NCBI RefSeq assembly: GCF_001921205.1
Contig: NZ_MSIE01000034.1
Span: 1 to 64,000 of the forward strand
Length of the DNA: 64,000 bases
DNA from: Actinophytocola xanthii
Lineage (GTDB): Bacteria; Actinomycetota; Actinomycetes; Mycobacteriales; Pseudonocardiaceae
Direction: 5' to 3'
In this document: piece after piece, positions 34,986-43,217 of the stretch
Position numbering within the stretch: the first letter of the stretch is position 1
How the letters are laid out: each line of letters opens with the position of its first letter
Translations under genes and position numbers: made by a program
The notes under the pieces: model-generated
The model's input: only the letters and a program-made list of their open reading frames with translations
Told to the model about the DNA's origin: nothing
The model's database searches: none

Positions 34986-35033
34986 ATGAGAGGCACCAGA
35001 CCCGCCGCGCCCACGGCGCGGCCCGCCCGCTGA
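34986..35033 (+). CDS. possible 15-residue leader peptide (Arg/Pro/Ala-rich)
   Basis: An ATG at 34986 is preceded by GAGGAG at ideal spacing and opens a 16-codon frame, MRGTRPAAPTARPAR then stop. The stop is 6 nt before the GTG of the ArsR-like gene, so ribosomes could re-initiate there. It may be a translated leader that couples expression of the regulator, or a chance frame. Confidence 0.4.
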   Translation: MRGTRPAAPTARPAR

Positions 35034-35039
35034 CCACCC

Positions 35040-36026
35040 GTGCTCCGGATCCACTTCACGGCGGAGGACCTCACGCGGACGACCGTGTCCCCGAGCCCCG
35101 ACCCGCTCTGGGAGATCCTGCTCAGCGGGTTCCGGCTGCGCGAGCGCCAGCGCACGGTCATCCACCGGCCGTGGGCGCGGGCGCTGAGGTCGATCCCCCA
35201 GGCCCGCACCGCGTCGGTGCGGGCCGGCTACACGGTGCTGGACGTGCTCGCCCCCATGGGCCCGTACTTCCCGGACTTCCTCACCCCGCCCGAGGGGCGG
35301 CAGGGCCTGGCCGCGGGTCTGGACTCGCTGCGCGGCACCTCCCGCCGCGAGCTGTACCGGCAGCTGGAGCGGCTCGGCACCCGGCGGCCCCTTCCGGGCT
35401 GGGTCCGGCCGCTCGCCGAGGGTGACCAGGACGCGCTCAGCCGGCTCGCCGGCACCCTGCGCGCGTACCACGAAGCGGCCGTCGCGCCGTTCGCGGAGCT
35501 CATCGAGCAGAGCATCGCCGCCGACCACGCGCTGCGGGTGCACAGCCTGGTCAACGGGGGCGTCGACGGCCTGCTGGCCAGCATGCGGCCGGTGATGCGG
35601 TGGCGCCCGCCCGTCCTCGAGGTCGACTACGGCGTCGACCGGGAGCTCCACCTGGGCGGCCGCGGTCTGCGGTTCGTGCCGTCCTACTTCTGCCACCGGG
35701 TCCCGGTCTCGCTCGCCGACCCCGACCTGCCGCCGGTGCTCGTCTACCCGATCGCCCAGCAGTTCGCCTGGAGCACGGTCGAGCGCCGGCCAGGTGCGTT
35801 GGACAAGCTGCTCGGGCCGACCCGGGGCGCGGTGCTCCGGGGGATCGGCGCCGGCGCCACCACCACCGAGCTCGGGCGGCGGCTGACGATCTCACTCGCC
35901 TCGGTCAGCAGGCACACGGCGGTCCTGCGTGAGGCGGGCCTGGTGCGCAGCGACCGCGACGGAGCCGCGGTGCTGCACGCGGTGACCCCGCTCGGCAGGA
36001 CACTGCTCGACGCCGACCGGGGGTGA
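35040..36026 (+). CDS. ArsR-like winged-helix regulator with N-terminal DUF5937-type region
   Basis: 328 residues from a GTG. The C-terminal 75 residues are an ArsR winged helix (TTTELGRRLTISLASVSRHTAVLREAGLVRSDRDG). The first 240 residues (IHFTAEDLTRTTVSPSPDPLWE, then a long helical part) match the actinobacterial ArsR/DUF5937 arrangement from memory. No metal-binding Cys cluster is present, so it is unlikely to be a metal sensor. A strong hairpin follows the stop immediately. The target is unknown. Confidence 0.85.
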   Translation: MLRIHFTAEDLTRTTVSPSPDPLWEILLSGFRLRERQRTVIHRPWARALRSIPQARTASVRAGYTVLDVLAPMGPYFPDFLTPPEGRQGLAAGLDSLRGTSRRELYRQLERLGTRRPLPGWVRPLAEGDQDALSRLAGTLRAYHEAAVAPFAELIEQSIAADHALRVHSLVNGGVDGLLASMRPVMRWRPPVLEVDYGVDRELHLGGRGLRFVPSYFCHRVPVSLADPDLPPVLVYPIAQQFAWSTVERRPGALDKLLGPTRGAVLRGIGAGATTTELGRRLTISLASVSRHTAVLREAGLVRSDRDGAAVLHAVTPLGRTLLDADRG

Positions 36027-36060
36027 CGTCCGGAGCCCACCCCCAGGCGGGCTCCGGACG
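36027..36060 (+). terminator. 12-bp perfect hairpin after the ArsR-like gene
   Basis: CGTCCGGAGCCC (36027-36038) pairs exactly with GGGCTCCGGACG (36049-36060) across a 10-nt loop. It starts at the base after the stop codon. Confidence 0.8.
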
Positions 36061-36236
36061 CCACACCGCTCGGGGTCGGCGCGCCCCACCAGCATCGGGC
36101 CGGGCGGCGCGGAAGGGTAGAACCCTTGCAGCGGAGGGCAAACTCGCTGATCACGGCGGGGCGGGAGTCCAGCGTGAACTCATCCGCGGCAAACCGCGGA
36201 TAGCTGGTGACCCCGCAGCCGGCGAAAGAGGAGCCC

Positions 36237-36815
36237 ATGCACCAACCCGACGAGGACGACGCGGCGATCATCGGGGGATCGCTGCGCCGACCCGAACGGT
36301 TCGCCGCGATCTTCGACCGCCATGCCCCGCACATCCAGCGCTACCTGGCCCGCCGGCTCGGCCGGCAGGTCGCGGACGACCTGGTCGCCGAGACCTTCCT
36401 GGTCGCGTTCGGCAAGCGGTCGCGCTACGACCTCGGCCGGCCCGACGCCCGCCCCTGGCTGTACGGCATCGCCACCAACCTCGTTCGGCAGCACCAGCGC
36501 GAGGAGGTCCGGGAGTACCGGCTGCGCGCGTCCGTCGCACCGGAACCCGACATCGACGGCCACGCCGACCGGGTCGTGGCACAGGTCAGCGCCGGCGCCA
36601 TGCACCGGCCACTGGCCGCCGCGCTCGCCGAGCTCTCGGCCGGCGACCGGGACGTGCTGCTGCTCGTCGCCTGGGAGGCGCTCAGCTACCACGAGGTCGC
36701 CGAGGTGCTCGGCATCCCGATCGGCACCGTCCGATCCCGACTGAACCGCGCGCGGCGCCAGGTTCGCGCCGCGCTCACCGCATCGACCCGGAAGGAGTGC
36801 GCCAACCGTGGATGA
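36237..36815 (+). CDS. ECF-type RNA polymerase sigma factor
   Basis: 192 residues from the ATG at 36237, which follows GAAAGAGGAG; the upstream in-frame ATG lacks a site. Sigma region 2 is seen in FDRHAPHIQRYLARRLGRQVADDLVAETF and region 4 in LSYHEVAEVLGIPIGTVRSRLNRARRQVR. Its stop overlaps the start of a CU044_5270-like membrane protein, the usual partner of this sigma group in actinobacteria (family knowledge). The partner may act as an anti-sigma or signal-receiving protein. The regulon is unknown. Confidence 0.92.
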   Translation: MHQPDEDDAAIIGGSLRRPERFAAIFDRHAPHIQRYLARRLGRQVADDLVAETFLVAFGKRSRYDLGRPDARPWLYGIATNLVRQHQREEVREYRLRASVAPEPDIDGHADRVVAQVSAGAMHRPLAAALAELSAGDRDVLLLVAWEALSYHEVAEVLGIPIGTVRSRLNRARRQVRAALTASTRKECANRG

Positions 36816-37692
36816 GCTCGCACTGCTCAAGGACATGGGCGAGAAGACCCCGCTGCCGCCCGCGGCGGACCTCGCGCCGGCCCGCGCCCGCCTGGCGGCC
36901 GTGTTCCCCGTCGCTGCCGCGGAAACGGCCGTACCTAGGCGGCGACGGCGGCTGCTGATCCCGAGCCTCACCGCCACGGGTCTCGCCGCCGCGATCACGG
37001 CCGTCGTCGCCTTCGGCGGGCTGGAGCCCTTCGGGGTCGCACCGCCCCAGGCGGAGGCGGTGGCGTTCCTGCACGAGGCGGCCGACGCGGCCCGGGTGCT
37101 GCCGGCCACGCCACCGCGGCCCGAACAGTTCGTCTACACGCGAACCCGGCAGGGCGACGGCAGCGTCCGGGAGAGCTGGTTCTCCGCGGACGGCACCCAC
37201 GACGGGCTGATCCGCCAGGACGGTCTGCGCATCCCGATGCCCGGATGCCGGGACGGCCGGCGGGCGGTCATGCGCGGCGAGGTCGACACCACTCGAACCG
37301 AGCCGTGCACGCCGGAGCCGGCCGACCGGTCCGACCTGCCCACCGACGCCGCCGGAATGCGGGAGTACCTGAGTCGCGCCGAGCTCGAGCCCGAGCGCGG
37401 CGAGATCGACTTCGACGTTCTCGTCCACTTCGGGCTCACCGAGAAGTACCTGCCACCGCGGGCCCTGGCCGCCCTGTTCGAGGTGATGGCCGACTTCCCC
37501 GGGCTCACCATCGACGAGAACGCGACCGACGGCGCCGGACGGCCGGGGATCGGTCTCACCTGGGCGCAACCCGCCGACCAGAACGAGGTGATGCTCGTCT
37601 TCGACCGTGAGTCCCACGCCCTGCTGGGCATCGCGGGCGAGTCGGCGGTCGTCGAGCAGGCCGTCGTGGACGCGGTGGACCAGCGTCCGTAG
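36808..37692 (+). CDS. CU044_5270-family membrane-anchored partner of the sigma factor
   Basis: 294 residues from a GTG overlapping the sigma stop by 8 nt. An N-terminal cytoplasmic piece (DELALLKDMGEKTPLPPAADL) is followed by a basic stretch and one transmembrane helix at about 50-66 (LIPSLTATGLAAAITAVVAF). The rest is extracellular, with AFLHEAADAARVLP and QFVYTRTRQ typical of this family. The two cysteines (CRDGRR and EPCTPEP) may pair. It probably tethers or senses for the sigma factor. The fold is known from family only. Confidence 0.82.
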   Translation: MDELALLKDMGEKTPLPPAADLAPARARLAAVFPVAAAETAVPRRRRRLLIPSLTATGLAAAITAVVAFGGLEPFGVAPPQAEAVAFLHEAADAARVLPATPPRPEQFVYTRTRQGDGSVRESWFSADGTHDGLIRQDGLRIPMPGCRDGRRAVMRGEVDTTRTEPCTPEPADRSDLPTDAAGMREYLSRAELEPERGEIDFDVLVHFGLTEKYLPPRALAALFEVMADFPGLTIDENATDGAGRPGIGLTWAQPADQNEVMLVFDRESHALLGIAGESAVVEQAVVDAVDQRP

Positions 37693-37715
37693 TACCCGGG
37701 GGGAACCTGGGGGTA

Positions 37716-37758
37716 CCGGCCGGGCGCGACGGCCTTGTGGACCGTCGTGCCCGGCCGG
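37716..37758. terminator. 17-bp hairpin between convergent genes
   Basis: CCGGCCGGGCGCGACGG (37716-37732) pairs with CCGTCGTGCCCGGCCGG (37742-37758) with a single G-U pair and a 9-nt loop. It separates the CU044_5270-like gene from the convergent small gene and can serve both. Confidence 0.8.
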
Positions 37759-37770
37759 TTGGGCGCTCGG

Positions 37771-38079
37771 TCAGGAGACCTCGAAGGACAGCTCGTACCA
37801 GGCGCCGGAGGTCTTGAAGTGGACCGTGTTCGGGTTGCCGCTCTCCCGGATGGTCACATCGGCGCCGATCTGCTTGGCCTTGCTGCCGTTCAGCTCCTCC
37901 AGGGCGACCTTCGTCGTGTCGTCGAACTCGACGCTAGTCGGGCGCAGATTCCGGTCGTCGCCCTTGTCCATCACCCCGTTCCACACCGGAACCCCGTCGA
38001 CCTTGAGCCGCGGCTCGTCCGAGCCGCTGACGTCCTGCTTGCGGTGGCAGTGCAGGTTGACCAGCTCGAGTGTCGCCAT
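37771..38079 (-). CDS. conserved-looking small beta-rich protein, function unknown
   Basis: 102 residues from the ATG at 38079, which follows GAGGAACGAC at short distance. There is no signal peptide or membrane segment. The sequence alternates short strands and turns: LELVNLHCHRKQDVSGSDEP, LKVDGVPVWNGVMDKGDD, VHFKTSGAWYELSFEV. This pattern of repeated polar beta strands with DEP and WNGV turns looks like a compact beta-sandwich. I have a vague memory of related actinobacterial proteins but cannot name a family. It is divergent from the secreted RTX-like gene and may share regulation with it. Confidence 0.75.
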   Translation of the reverse strand: MATLELVNLHCHRKQDVSGSDEPRLKVDGVPVWNGVMDKGDDRNLRPTSVEFDDTTKVALEELNGSKAKQIGADVTIRESGNPNTVHFKTSGAWYELSFEVS

Positions 38080-38131
38080 CGTCGTTCCTCCTCGTCGTCG
38101 CGAATGGTGCCGGCGACGGTGGCAGGGCGGC

Positions 38132-38191
38132 GTTAACCGGGTGCTGTCCGGACGACGCGGGAGCCGACGCCGGCGGTAGCGCCGGGTTAAC
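38132..38191. promoter_or_regulatory. paired GTTAAC boxes in a divergent promoter
   Basis: Two GTTAAC elements lie at 38132-38137 and 38186-38191, each beside a GC-rich flank (GCGTTAACCGGG and GCCGGGTTAACGGC) that makes them an imperfect inverted pair. They fall between divergent genes and could be operator or -10-like elements. GTTAAC is rare in such GC-rich DNA. Confidence 0.35.
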
Positions 38192-38262
38192 GGCCGGCGC
38201 GGAGGGTCGTCGCCGTGGTCGTCCGGACGGACGGCACCGACACGGCAACGGAGGTATCCCTC

Positions 38263-38697
38263 ATGCGTCTGAACACCCCGCTCACCGCCATCGCCAGCGC
38301 GGCCGCGCTGGGTCTCGGGCTGCTCGTGACCGCCGGGGCGGCCGCCGCGGCGCCGGCCCAGGAGTTCTGCGCCGGCGTCCCGGCGACGATCGTCGTCGCG
38401 GCACCGAACATGGTCACCTTCGGCAACGCCGGGGACGACGTCATCGTCGGCACCTCCGGTGTCGACACGATCCACGCGCAGGGCGGGAACGACCTGGTGT
38501 GCGCCGGGGACGGCGACGACCGGGTCACCGGCGGCCCCGGCGACGACGAGGTCCGCGGCCAGGGCGGCGACGACGACATGGCCGGTGGCCTGGGCAAGGA
38601 CGTCCTCAACGGCCAGTCGCACCTGGAGGGCGACCGCGGCAACGGCGGCGCCGACGCCGACAGCTGCCCCAACACGGAATTCGTGATCAGCTGCTGA
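38263..38697 (+). CDS. secreted RTX-like calcium-binding repeat protein
   Basis: 144 residues, ATG after ACGGAGG. A clear Sec signal peptide (LTAIASAAALGLGLLVTAGAAAAA) precedes about four GGxGxDxhx nonapeptide repeats: GNAGDDVIVG, GGNDLVCAGDGDDRVTG, GPGDDEVRG, GGDDDMAGG. Such repeats form a calcium-bound beta-roll. Cysteines at the start, in a repeat and at the end (PNTEFVISC) could form disulfides. At this size it is only a beta-roll with no enzyme domain. Its end overlaps the convergent regulator by 11 nt. Confidence 0.88.
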   Translation: MRLNTPLTAIASAAALGLGLLVTAGAAAAAPAQEFCAGVPATIVVAAPNMVTFGNAGDDVIVGTSGVDTIHAQGGNDLVCAGDGDDRVTGGPGDDEVRGQGGDDDMAGGLGKDVLNGQSHLEGDRGNGGADADSCPNTEFVISC

Positions 38698-41600
38698 CCC
38701 GGTCCGGGTGCCGCCCCCGTCGCACCGGGCGCGGGGGCGGCGCCTGCCGGAGCAGCAGCTCGGTCGCCGGGTCGGGTGCGGCGCCGAGCTGCCCCAGCGC
38801 GGTCAGCACCGTGGTGCGCACCGCCTCGATCCGGGCCGGGTCGCGGGCCTTGATGGCCGCGGCGAGCGCCAACCGGTGGCCACGGGCCTCGTAGGGCTCG
38901 AGGGCGAGCGCGCGGACGGCCAACCTGGCCGCCTCGGCCGGGTCACCGGCGACCAGGCGCAGCTCGCCGAGCTCGAGCAGGTTGCGGACGTGGCGCACCC
39001 GGACCCGGTCGATCTCGATGGCGACCTCGGGGTCGGGCATACAGCGCAGGTCCGGCACCGGCTCGCCCCGCCACAACGCCACCGCCCCGGCGAGCAGCTC
39101 GGCCGCCAGGTCGACGTCGCCGGCGGCCCGTGCCCGGTCGACCCGCCCGCCCAGCTCGTCGAAGATCCACAGGTCGACCCGCAGCCAGCGCGAGCGCACC
39201 AGCCGGATCCGCTCCCCGTCGGTGCGCAGGTGGACGCTCGCGTCCCGAGCCGAGCGGTCCGGCTCCAGCAGGCGCCGCAGGTGGGTCAGCGTGACCCGCA
39301 GGTTGCGCGCGGCGTCGACCGGGTCGAGGTCCGGCCAGAGCAGCTCGACCGCCTGGTCCCGGGACAGCACCGGACGCAGCACCAACGCGGCGAGCAGCTG
39401 GCGGACCCTGGTCCGCCGCAGCTGCGGGGCGTCGACCGGGCGGCCGCCCCGGCTCACCCGCATCGGACCGAGCACCTCGATCGCGGTGCCCGACGTCGGC
39501 GGGGCCGGCAGCGCGGCGAGCAGGCGCGCTGCGCCCGTCGCGAGCGGACGGTCGGACGACTGCCCGTGGCACCGCAGCCACCGGTGCACCGCCGGCCCCA
39601 CCGTGTCGGCCAGTGAGCGGCCGAGCTCGACCCCGGCGGCCTCGTCGGCGCCGGCGAGCCGCGCGGCGAGCTCCACCGACCAGGGCAACGGCAGGTGGCA
39701 CAGCGCGTGCGCGGGCGCGAGAGCCGCGTCCGGCTGCCCGGCCCGGGCCGAGACCAGGGCTCGCGCCGCCGCCAGGGCCCGCCGGTGGGACGGACCGAGC
39801 TCGGCCCGCTCCCAGCGTCGGCGCAGGCGCTCGCTGAGCACGTACCCGAGGGCGAGGAAGCGCCGCAGGTGGCGCTCGTTGAACGGCTCGTCCACCGGCC
39901 ACCGGGCGAGATGGGCCGCGTAGGCGCGGCGGGCGGCCGCCTCGTCGCCCCCCACGACGGCCGCCGCCGCGCTTGCCGCGCAGGCGAGGACGGCGTCGCG
40001 CGGGTTGTCGTGGTCGGAGGGGTCTCCGCACGGCGTCGGGTCCTCGCCGAGGCAGGTGGCGACCACGGCCAGGAAGGCCGCCGTGACGAACGCGTCCCGG
40101 GCCGTGCCGAGATCGGACCCCGGACGCGCCGCCGCCTCGCGGAGCCGGGCCAGGTCGGTCGGGTCGCCGTCGAACCAGCGGGCGAGGGGACCGGCGAGCC
40201 GGACGTTCTCGTCGGCGGTGTCGCCGGCGGTGTGGTCGGCGAGCTCGGCCGCGGCGGCACCGAGACCGCAGATGTCGAGGCAGTGGTAGTGGAACCGGAC
40301 GGTGGCCAGTGCCAGCGCCCGCGGGACCTCGAGCACGGGGGCGCGCACGATCTCGGTGAGGGCGGTCTCGGGGTCGCCCCGCACCTCGGCGAGGATCGCC
40401 GCCACGCCGTGGCGCAGGCAACGGACGACGGGGGCGGACGGGTCGGCGAGCTGGTCGACCCGCTCGCCGAGCTCGACCAGCCGGGCCAGGTCGGCCCGGG
40501 AGTGGGCGGCGATCGCGGCCTGCGCGAGGACGGCGCTCGGGCCAGGACCGGCGGTACCGGCCTCGCGCATCGCCTGCCAGGCCCGGTCGAGCAGGGTGTC
40601 GATCCGCCCGTCGGCGAAGTCCGCCGCGTACAGCACGGCGGCCCGCAGCAGCAGGAACGCCGGGGTGTCGGCGTCCGCGGGGGGAACCGCGTCGAGCCAG
40701 CGGCGGGCAATCGCGGACGGGAGCGCGGAGAGCGTCGTGGCGACGAGCTCGACGGACAGGTCGGCGAGCAGCGCCCAGTCCCGGCTGTCGCGGGCCAGGT
40801 CGCCGGCCCGGGCGAGATCGCCCCTGGCGCTCAGCACGGCGGCGGCGCGGCGGTGCAGCTCCCGCGCCTGCTCGGCGCGCAGTGTCCGGGACAGCGCCTC
40901 GGTCCACAGCTCGTGGGCGCGGTAGCGGCCGTCGTCGAGCACTCCGACCAGGGGGATCGTGCTCGCGAGCTCGTCGAGGTCGACCGGTTCCTCGGTGACC
41001 TCGGTGACCTCGGCCGCCGTGGCCGTTCCCAGCGCCGCCAGCGCGGCCAGGGCGAGCCGCCACCCGTCCGGCACGCGGGCGAGGATCTCCTCACGCGCGT
41101 ACCGCCAGGGTGCGCCGGGCCCGGCCGCGAACGCGAGCCGCACCAGCGCCGGCCAGCCCCGCAGCGACTCGGCGATGGCCGCCTCCCGCCCGAGCCGCCG
41201 CCCCAGCGCACGCACCTCGACGTCGGTGAAGGACAGCTCGTCGGTGCCGATGCGCAGTACCCCGCCGGCGGCCTCGCGGCGGGCGAGCGGCAGCTCGGGC
41301 ACCATCCGTCCACTGAGGACAAGATGACCGGTCGCCGGCAGCGACCGGACCAGCTCACCGAGGAGCTCGGCCCCGGGCGAGCCGGCGGGGATCTCGTGCA
41401 CGTCGTCGAGGACGAGACAGACCTCGAGCGGCGCGAGCCGGATCACCGCGTCGAGCACGGTCCGGGCGCGGGCACCCGGCAGTGCGTCGAGGACGGCCGC
41501 GCTGAGCTCGGCGCGGTCGGCGTGGGCTGGCGAGCAGCTCACCCACGCGTCGACACCGCGCGGCGCCAGCAGGTGCGACCGGACCGCCTGAGCGAGGACA

Positions 41601-41770
41601 GTCGTCTTGCCGAACCCCGGTCCGGCGACCAGCAGGGTGACCGGGTGGTCCCACCGCCTGGCGAGGAGCTCAACCAGGCGCAGCCGCGGCACCTCGACGT
41701 CGAGCGGCCGCGGCAGGTCCGCCCATCCGACCCCCCACGGCCGATGGCGGCGTTCCCCGGTGTGATCCAC
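38687..41770 (-). CDS. MalT-like ATPase fused to a C-terminal SARP/BTAD domain
   Basis: 1027 residues from a GTG. The N-terminal STAND/MalT-type NTPase has Walker A GPGFGKTT (50-57) and Walker B CLVLDDVH, followed by a winged region and a helical solenoid. The C-terminal 250 residues carry an OmpR-like DNA-binding part (RTRVRQLLAALVLRPVLSRDQAVELLWPD) and a BTAD domain (LAAELLAGAVALWRGEPVPDL, AIEIDRVRVRHV). SARP domains activate secondary-metabolite genes, but usually sit at the N terminus; here the order is reversed. Its targets are unknown, and the StrR-controlled operon is 22 kb away. Confidence 0.88.
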   Translation of the reverse strand: MDHTGERRHRPWGVGWADLPRPLDVEVPRLRLVELLARRWDHPVTLLVAGPGFGKTTVLAQAVRSHLLAPRGVDAWVSCSPAHADRAELSAAVLDALPGARARTVLDAVIRLAPLEVCLVLDDVHEIPAGSPGAELLGELVRSLPATGHLVLSGRMVPELPLARREAAGGVLRIGTDELSFTDVEVRALGRRLGREAAIAESLRGWPALVRLAFAAGPGAPWRYAREEILARVPDGWRLALAALAALGTATAAEVTEVTEEPVDLDELASTIPLVGVLDDGRYRAHELWTEALSRTLRAEQARELHRRAAAVLSARGDLARAGDLARDSRDWALLADLSVELVATTLSALPSAIARRWLDAVPPADADTPAFLLLRAAVLYAADFADGRIDTLLDRAWQAMREAGTAGPGPSAVLAQAAIAAHSRADLARLVELGERVDQLADPSAPVVRCLRHGVAAILAEVRGDPETALTEIVRAPVLEVPRALALATVRFHYHCLDICGLGAAAAELADHTAGDTADENVRLAGPLARWFDGDPTDLARLREAAARPGSDLGTARDAFVTAAFLAVVATCLGEDPTPCGDPSDHDNPRDAVLACAASAAAAVVGGDEAAARRAYAAHLARWPVDEPFNERHLRRFLALGYVLSERLRRRWERAELGPSHRRALAAARALVSARAGQPDAALAPAHALCHLPLPWSVELAARLAGADEAAGVELGRSLADTVGPAVHRWLRCHGQSSDRPLATGAARLLAALPAPPTSGTAIEVLGPMRVSRGGRPVDAPQLRRTRVRQLLAALVLRPVLSRDQAVELLWPDLDPVDAARNLRVTLTHLRRLLEPDRSARDASVHLRTDGERIRLVRSRWLRVDLWIFDELGGRVDRARAAGDVDLAAELLAGAVALWRGEPVPDLRCMPDPEVAIEIDRVRVRHVRNLLELGELRLVAGDPAEAARLAVRALALEPYEARGHRLALAAAIKARDPARIEAVRTTVLTALGQLGAAPDPATELLLRQAPPPRPVRRGRHPDRVSS

Positions 41771-41818
41771 GCATACATGAGTACTGGCGCGGCCCCCCAG
41801 ATACCTCGGCCCAGGCGA

Positions 41819-41977
41819 CTACCGGCGCCGAGCGACCTCGAGCAACTCGGCCAGCGCGGCCGGCGACACCGGCATGACAGTGGTGTGGCACTTGCTGTCG
41901 CGGACCGCTGCCAGGTCCCGCCTGATCTCGACACATGCCCCGCTGTCACCGGAGAAACTCGACTTGCGCCACTCCAT
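41819..41977 (-). CDS. DUF397 small protein
   Basis: 52 residues, too short for a standard ORF cut-off. The sequence has the DUF397 pattern: WRKSSFSGDSGACVEI near the start, VRDSK in the middle, and a Pro-containing C-terminal helix. It starts one base before the end of the XRE-DUF5753 regulator gene. DUF397/XRE pairs are widespread in Streptomyces and relatives and act in developmental or antibiotic regulation (WhiJ/BldB-like context, family knowledge); the small protein probably binds or modulates the regulator. Confidence 0.88.
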   Translation of the reverse strand: MEWRKSSFSGDSGACVEIRRDLAAVRDSKCHTTVMPVSPAALAELLEVARRR

Positions 41978-41978
41978 G

Positions 41979-42809
41979 TCATGCCTCCTTGAGAATCGAT
42001 CGCAGCCTATCGCAACTCTGCGAGACGGAGGGGGAGACGCGATCCAGCTTCGCGATCATCGCCAGGTACGGCTCAGCTTGCTCATCGTGCAGATAAACCC
42101 CTCCTGCGGCTACTTCCACGTTGACCACCGGCGTGGTGTGAGGAAACGTCATGTAGAGCCAGGAATGGCTGATCAATCCGAGTGGCACGTGTTCTGGCAC
42201 CACCCGTACCGGTATGCCACGCTCCCGCGCGTTCAACAGGTGGATGAGCTGCTCCCGATGTCCACTTCGACCACCGAAGGGAGTCCGTATCGCGGTCTCG
42301 CTGATAAAGGCGACGTAGTCCACGGTGCCGAGAATCTTCTGCCGTCGGCGCCGCGCGACCCAACGCAACTCGGCCGCGTCGCGCGGAACATCCTCGGAGA
42401 GCATGAGCGCCATCGCGTAGGACTCGACCTGCAAGAGTCCGGGTACGAGGGTGGCAGCCCAACTGGTCAGCCCATTAGCGTCAACGGCATAGCTGGCCAG
42501 AGTGCCCATCTCGGTCGGAACCCCGGGCAACGGCCGGTCCCACCAACCAGAAGCGTTGTCCGCCCGGACCTCGGCGATGATCTCCTCCCGCTCCGCGGAC
42601 GGGATGTGGTAGGCGGTGAGGATCATCGCCACGCACTCCGTGCTGATCCGCCGCTGGCCGTTCTCGATGCGGGACATGGTCGCCGCTGACCAACCCAGTA
42701 CAGCGGCAGCCGCCTCGAGACTCAGCTCGGTACGTCCCCTGCGCATGGCGCGGAGCCGAGCACCGACAATGCGGTCCCGTGGACGTGGGGACTGTCGCTT
42801 GTTCGGCAT
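41979..42809 (-). CDS. XRE-family regulator with DUF5753 domain
   Basis: 276 residues. An N-terminal Cro/XRE helix-turn-helix (LSLEAAAAVLGWSAATMSRIENGQRRIS) is followed by a DUF5753 domain with WAATLVPGLLQVESYA, the ISETAIR element and a C-terminal GVYLHDEQAEPYL region. This is the WhiJ-like type of actinobacterial regulator. It is coupled to the DUF397 gene downstream and divergent from a small Cys-containing gene, a layout common in these modules. Confidence 0.92.
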   Translation of the reverse strand: MPNKRQSPRPRDRIVGARLRAMRRGRTELSLEAAAAVLGWSAATMSRIENGQRRISTECVAMILTAYHIPSAEREEIIAEVRADNASGWWDRPLPGVPTEMGTLASYAVDANGLTSWAATLVPGLLQVESYAMALMLSEDVPRDAAELRWVARRRRQKILGTVDYVAFISETAIRTPFGGRSGHREQLIHLLNARERGIPVRVVPEHVPLGLISHSWLYMTFPHTTPVVNVEVAAGGVYLHDEQAEPYLAMIAKLDRVSPSVSQSCDRLRSILKEA

Positions 42810-42895
42810 GACCTACCTTTCCACCCACGTAAGCGCCAGCGCCTTTTCCGAAGAAAGCCTAGCGTTCTGTACAGGGAGTCGCGGCAGGAGAGGTC

Positions 42896-43123
42896 ATGAA
42901 TCATTTCACGTCGAAGGCCAGCGCGGTGATGTGGCGTCAGGGAGTGGCGTCAACTCAATACGTCCACTACTGCGCTGACCCGACGCCGGACACGGTACTC
43001 GGTCTGCTCTGGTCCGTCCACAACGCACCGTGTTTTCCGGGGGAACCGCCAGAAGGACTGGAACGCTGCCCGGTCTGTGTTGGCCAGCTCGGCAGCGAAC
43101 TACTCGCCAGCATGGGGAGGTGA
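42896..43123 (+). CDS. small protein divergent from the XRE/DUF397 pair
   Basis: 75 residues, ATG after CAGGAGAGG. The sequence has no signal peptide and contains YVHYCADPTPDTVLGLL, an SVHNAPC segment and a CPVC pair, which could bind a metal or form a disulfide. I cannot name the family. Its divergent position beside the XRE regulator suggests it is the regulated gene of this module. Composition and ribosome site support a real gene, although GC content here is lower than that of its neighbours. Confidence 0.7.
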   Translation: MNHFTSKASAVMWRQGVASTQYVHYCADPTPDTVLGLLWSVHNAPCFPGEPPEGLERCPVCVGQLGSELLASMGR

Positions 43124-43150
43124 TTCAACTCAGGGAAGTGGGCCATGTTC

Positions 43151-43186
43151 CGGGGCTCCCCGCGGCCCCAAACACGGGGAGCCCCG
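43151..43186. terminator. 12-bp perfect hairpin
   Basis: CGGGGCTCCCCG (43151-43162) pairs exactly with CGGGGAGCCCCG (43175-43186) across a 12-nt loop. It lies between the small gene and the convergent ABC permease gene; AT-rich bases follow on the + side. Confidence 0.8.
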
Positions 43187-43217
43187 ACATTTCCCGCCCG
43201 AATGCGGCGTCGAAACG

